Origin: DATFVJ01 sp963826515
GTDB lineage: Bacteria; Actinomycetota; Actinomycetes; Streptosporangiales; Streptosporangiaceae
Reading direction: 5' to 3'
Length of the DNA stretch: 64,000 bases
NCBI GenBank assembly: GCA_963826515.1
Contig: CAWGXI010000002.1
Location: 620,001 to 684,000, forward strand
A model generated the notes under the pieces. The model saw only the letters and a program-made list of their open reading frames with translations, had not been told where the DNA came from and searched no databases. A program made the position numbers and the translations under genes. Positions 61,661 to 64,000 of this stretch are shown piece after piece. Position 1 is the first letter of the stretch, and every line of letters begins with the position of its first letter.

Positions 61661-62878
61661 ACACCGGCCGCGCGTGCGAGTTCGCCGGTGCGCGCCTCAC
61701 GCTGATCTGCGGCCCGCTCCCGCGGGCCGGCAAGGGCCTCACGCTCGTCCGCGGCCCGCTCCCGCTGGGCAAGCGCCTCACGCTCGTCCGCCGCCTGCTG
61801 CCGCTGGGCGGTCAGCGCCTCACGCTTGTCTGCGGCCCGCTCCCGCTGGTCACCGCACCCTTCACCCAGATCCGGTGCCTGTTCACGTTCTCCGGAATCC
61901 ACGCACACAAGAATGCGCGCCGGCCTGCGCTTACCGCCAGTCGGCCCCACCCCCGCCCGGGTTGTCCCCCGTGCGCGCCTTCCAAGCCGCCCAGGGTGCC
62001 GTTGGCCCCGGCCGGCTGGCTGAGCCGCTGCAGCAGGACAGCGGCCGCGATCGGGCACACGACCCAATACCACGCCGAGCCCGTCAATCGACGTCCCGTC
62101 ATCCCGCAGGGCGGCCGCGGCAACTTGATGCGGCCCAAGGCCAGAACGAACAGGTTGGGGATAACCAGCGGGCACGGGCCGGCCCGACGTGCTGCTCGAT
62201 TGGCAGGACCCGCATGGCGGCATCCCCCGCAGGCCGTACACGGCCCCGCGCGGCCGGGTGACGCCGCACCCGTGGTCAGCGTCAGTTCTTCGGGGATCTG
62301 CGCACCGCGCATCCGCTCGATGGCAGGAACCGCGCCCGCCGAGCCGCTGCCAGCAACAACTGGGTGCCGTCCTCACCGGCCGGCGCCCGGGGTGCTGCCG
62401 TCGCCAGCCAGCAAGCGGCCTGCCTGTCGCGCCGTTCGGCACTAGCGGCGGGCATGTCCGCGCGGCGGCGAGATCGGGCCGGTCTGGCCGGGCCGTGCGG
62501 CTGGCCGGGGCGGGCATCGCGGCCGGCGTTCTGACGCGAGCAGGCGACTGCGCCTCGAGCGAAGATCAGCTGGCCCGGCGCCGGTCCCGGTCCGCCAGAT
62601 GGCCGTCCATATCCCCCAGAACGGTGACTTTGCCCGGCCTGATCCGTCGGGCGGGCCCGCAGGCCGCCGGTTTGTTAACCCGGCCACACACGGCGCAAAT
62701 GCGGGCCCGCGGCGCAGCCGAACGCTCCAGCTGCCGTACCGCGAGGCCACAACAACCGGGAGTCCTCGGGCCACGCTGCGGCACCCCGCCGTCGGGCCCG
62801 GTGCACGTGCGGGAGAGCCGTGTCATGCGAGCTGGTCTGACTCTGCCGCCGACGGCCAGGGGGCAGGCCCCGGGGTGG
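61661..62878. other. long non-coding or decayed region with a coiled-coil-coding repeat
   Basis: About 1.2 kb without an intact gene. On the minus strand at about 61690-61860 a degenerate repeat encodes DQRERAADKREALTAQRQQ and AADEREALAQRERAADERE, as in the coiled segments of actinobacterial signalling proteins, but its flanks are not protein-like. The rest is open in several frames only because of GC bias. Confidence 0.4.
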
Positions 62879-63628
62879 TCAGGAGGGGGCCGGACGGGCG
62901 GGCGGGACCCATGCCAGCGGGTCGAGGGTGCCGTCGACGGTGGCTTCGGCGACATCGGTGAGGCGCAGGTTGCCGTTGCGGGCGTGGCGGCGCAACCGGG
63001 CGAAGGCCTCGGCCAGACCGACGCCGGCCCGCTCCGAGATCACGCCCTTGGCCTGCTCGATCACCACCCGGCTGGTCAGGGCACCAGACAGCTGCTCGTT
63101 CACGCGCTGGGCCTCGGCGCTGGCACGATGCTGCACGATGCTCAAAGTGGCCAGATCCGCGAAGGCCCGGGCGACGATGACATCCGCCTCGCCCATCGGG
63201 GCCTGCGTGACGCCGAACAGGTTCAGCGCACCAAGAGTCACATCCCGCCAGCGCAGCGGCAGCGCGGACACCGACCGGAAACCGGCCCCGAGGGCAGCCT
63301 TGGAGAATGACGGCCAGCGGCCGGACCCGGCCACCAGGTCCTCGTGCTCGACCCGCTCACCGGAGCGGAAGGCGTCCAGACACGGGCCCTCCTGGGCCTG
63401 CAGCTCGAACAGCTCCAGCAACCGCATCGCCTCACTGGAAGAGGCCACCAGCCCCAAGCTGCCCTCGGCAGAGGCCAGCATCACCCCGGCGGCCGACACG
63501 CCAAGCACGTTCACGCACCGGTCCGCGAGCCCGGTCAGCAGGTCAACGATGTCATAGTCATCGACGAGGGTGCCGGCCATCTCAACCAGCGACCGGACCA
63601 CGGCGGCTTCTCGGCTCATCTCCAACAC
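62879..63628 (-). CDS. GAF and ANTAR domain regulator (copy 2)
   Basis: A 249-residue GAF-ANTAR protein with the same domain order as copy 1 at 33822-34574. From the start to about residue 235 the two differ only at a handful of residues (for example RLRGYARNG against RLRRHARNG); the last 15 residues diverge. The start is at 63628 next to GAGGGCG. A further ANTAR gene fragment lies upstream, so this may be a local cluster of antitermination regulators. Confidence 0.9.
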   Translation of the reverse strand: MLEMSREAAVVRSLVEMAGTLVDDYDIVDLLTGLADRCVNVLGVSAAGVMLASAEGSLGLVASSSEAMRLLELFELQAQEGPCLDAFRSGERVEHEDLVAGSGRWPSFSKAALGAGFRSVSALPLRWRDVTLGALNLFGVTQAPMGEADVIVARAFADLATLSIVQHRASAEAQRVNEQLSGALTSRVVIEQAKGVISERAGVGLAEAFARLRRHARNGNLRLTDVAEATVDGTLDPLAWVPPARPAPS

Positions 63629-63760
63629 GCCCTCCCGAGCCCGGCGGCGCCCACGGCCGACGGACGCCGAATCGCAGCCCGGGCCGCGGCACCTATTCTA
63701 GTAGTGGCCAGCGGCCCTGTCCCCGGCCACATGGCCCTTTCCCGGCCCGGCGGGCAAGGT
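63629..63760. other. intergenic region between ANTAR genes
   Basis: About 130 bases; TATTCTAGTAGTGG near 63694-63707 (AT-rich) is a possible promoter for the GAF-ANTAR gene. Confidence 0.3.
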
Positions 63761-64000
63761 TTATCCCAGCAGGAGCCTGCGGGCCACGACATCCTCAGCC
63801 ACATCGGCGAGCAGCCGATCGCTGTTGAAAGCGTACGCCCGCAGCCGGATGATCGCCTCGGTCACGCTGACCCCCAGCTGCACCGCGACCATGCCCGCCG
63901 CGTTATGCACCACGAAATGGAAATCAGCGCCGGCCTCCAGCCCGGCAGCCACCGCGCCCGGGCCGGGGGCGCCCCGGCCTGGGCCTCCAGCACCCAGCGG
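63761..64000 (-). CDS. ANTAR domain protein, partial at the window edge
   Basis: The last about 63 residues and an open frame to the window end. HNAAGMVAVQLGVSVTEAII then RLRAYAFNSDRLLADVAEDV matches the C-terminal helices of an ANTAR domain (xAxGxVAxxLGVSxxEAxxRLRxYAxxxxRxLxxVA). The N-terminus lies beyond base 64000, so a GAF or other sensor domain cannot be seen. Confidence 0.7.
   Translation of the reverse strand, partial: PLGAGGPGRGAPGPGAVAAGLEAGADFHFVVHNAAGMVAVQLGVSVTEAIIRLRAYAFNSDRLLADVAEDVVARRLLLG

Noticed and set aside
61444..62517. Minus-strand frame of about 357 codons as a gene
   Set aside because: Only a short coiled-coil-like part is protein-like; it runs through the IS66 relic and shows no domain or start signal.

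Overview
The window is high-GC DNA from an actinobacterium. Evidence includes a BldC-type MerR regulator, three wax-ester-synthase/diacylglycerol-acyltransferase (WS/DGAT) genes, GAF-ANTAR regulators, a sacsin-like GHKL ATPase, a CsoR-type regulator, a two-gene cytochrome bd oxidase and DUF1269, CsbD, PRC-barrel and FHA proteins typical of soil Actinomycetes. No rRNA or complete tRNA gene and no CRISPR array was found. The species cannot be named from sequence alone.

Layout. 0-6.4 kb: a respiratory/redox operon, cydA-cydB-zwf-ndh, where zwf carries a frameshift, closed by a strong hairpin; then a small membrane protein whose stop codon is the target-site duplication of an IS5-family element (6.39-7.37 kb). 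7.4-13.3 kb: small stress/membrane genes, a 14-bp minisatellite, a potassium channel, a Pth2-type hydrolase and a secreted esterase-like hydrolase. 13.3-14.1 kb: a mosaic of gene fragments. 14.3-22 kb: the first WS/DGAT and miscellaneous enzymes (VOC, methyltransferase, acetyltransferase, MBL, Bax-inhibitor-like, MpaB-like). 22.4-25.9 kb: a gentisate/3-hydroxybenzoate-type aromatic degradation operon behind conspicuous palindromes. 26-32.3 kb: decayed fragments, a berberine-bridge-type oxidase, a GAP-family membrane protein and the second WS/DGAT. 33-39.5 kb: bldC, an integrase remnant, a GAF-ANTAR gene, the sacsin-like ATPase, PRC-barrel and FHA genes. 39.9-45 kb: an acyl-lipid desaturase, a decayed integrase, and a possible metal locus (CsoR-like regulator, His-rich peptide, CDF exporter). 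45-50 kb: an IS and pseudogene graveyard around a DUF998 gene. 50.4-55.6 kb: the third WS/DGAT, an acyl-CoA dehydrogenase remnant and a KS-AT polyketide-synthase-like protein. 55.6-56.0 kb: a relic of a type I-C CRISPR cas5-cas8c junction. 56-64 kb: TetR, CsbD, an IS256 element, a serine recombinase relic, an IS66 relic and a second, almost identical GAF-ANTAR gene.

Functionally the intact genes point to aerobic respiration with a bd oxidase and NDH-2, neutral-lipid storage (three WS/DGAT plus a desaturase and a KS-AT protein), aromatic-acid catabolism and stress or signalling functions. The window is also unusually rich in relics of mobile DNA and in single-base frameshifts. Several frameshifts lie in G or C runs, so some of the 'pseudogenes' may be sequencing errors rather than decay; relics with several lesions or missing halves are real decay.
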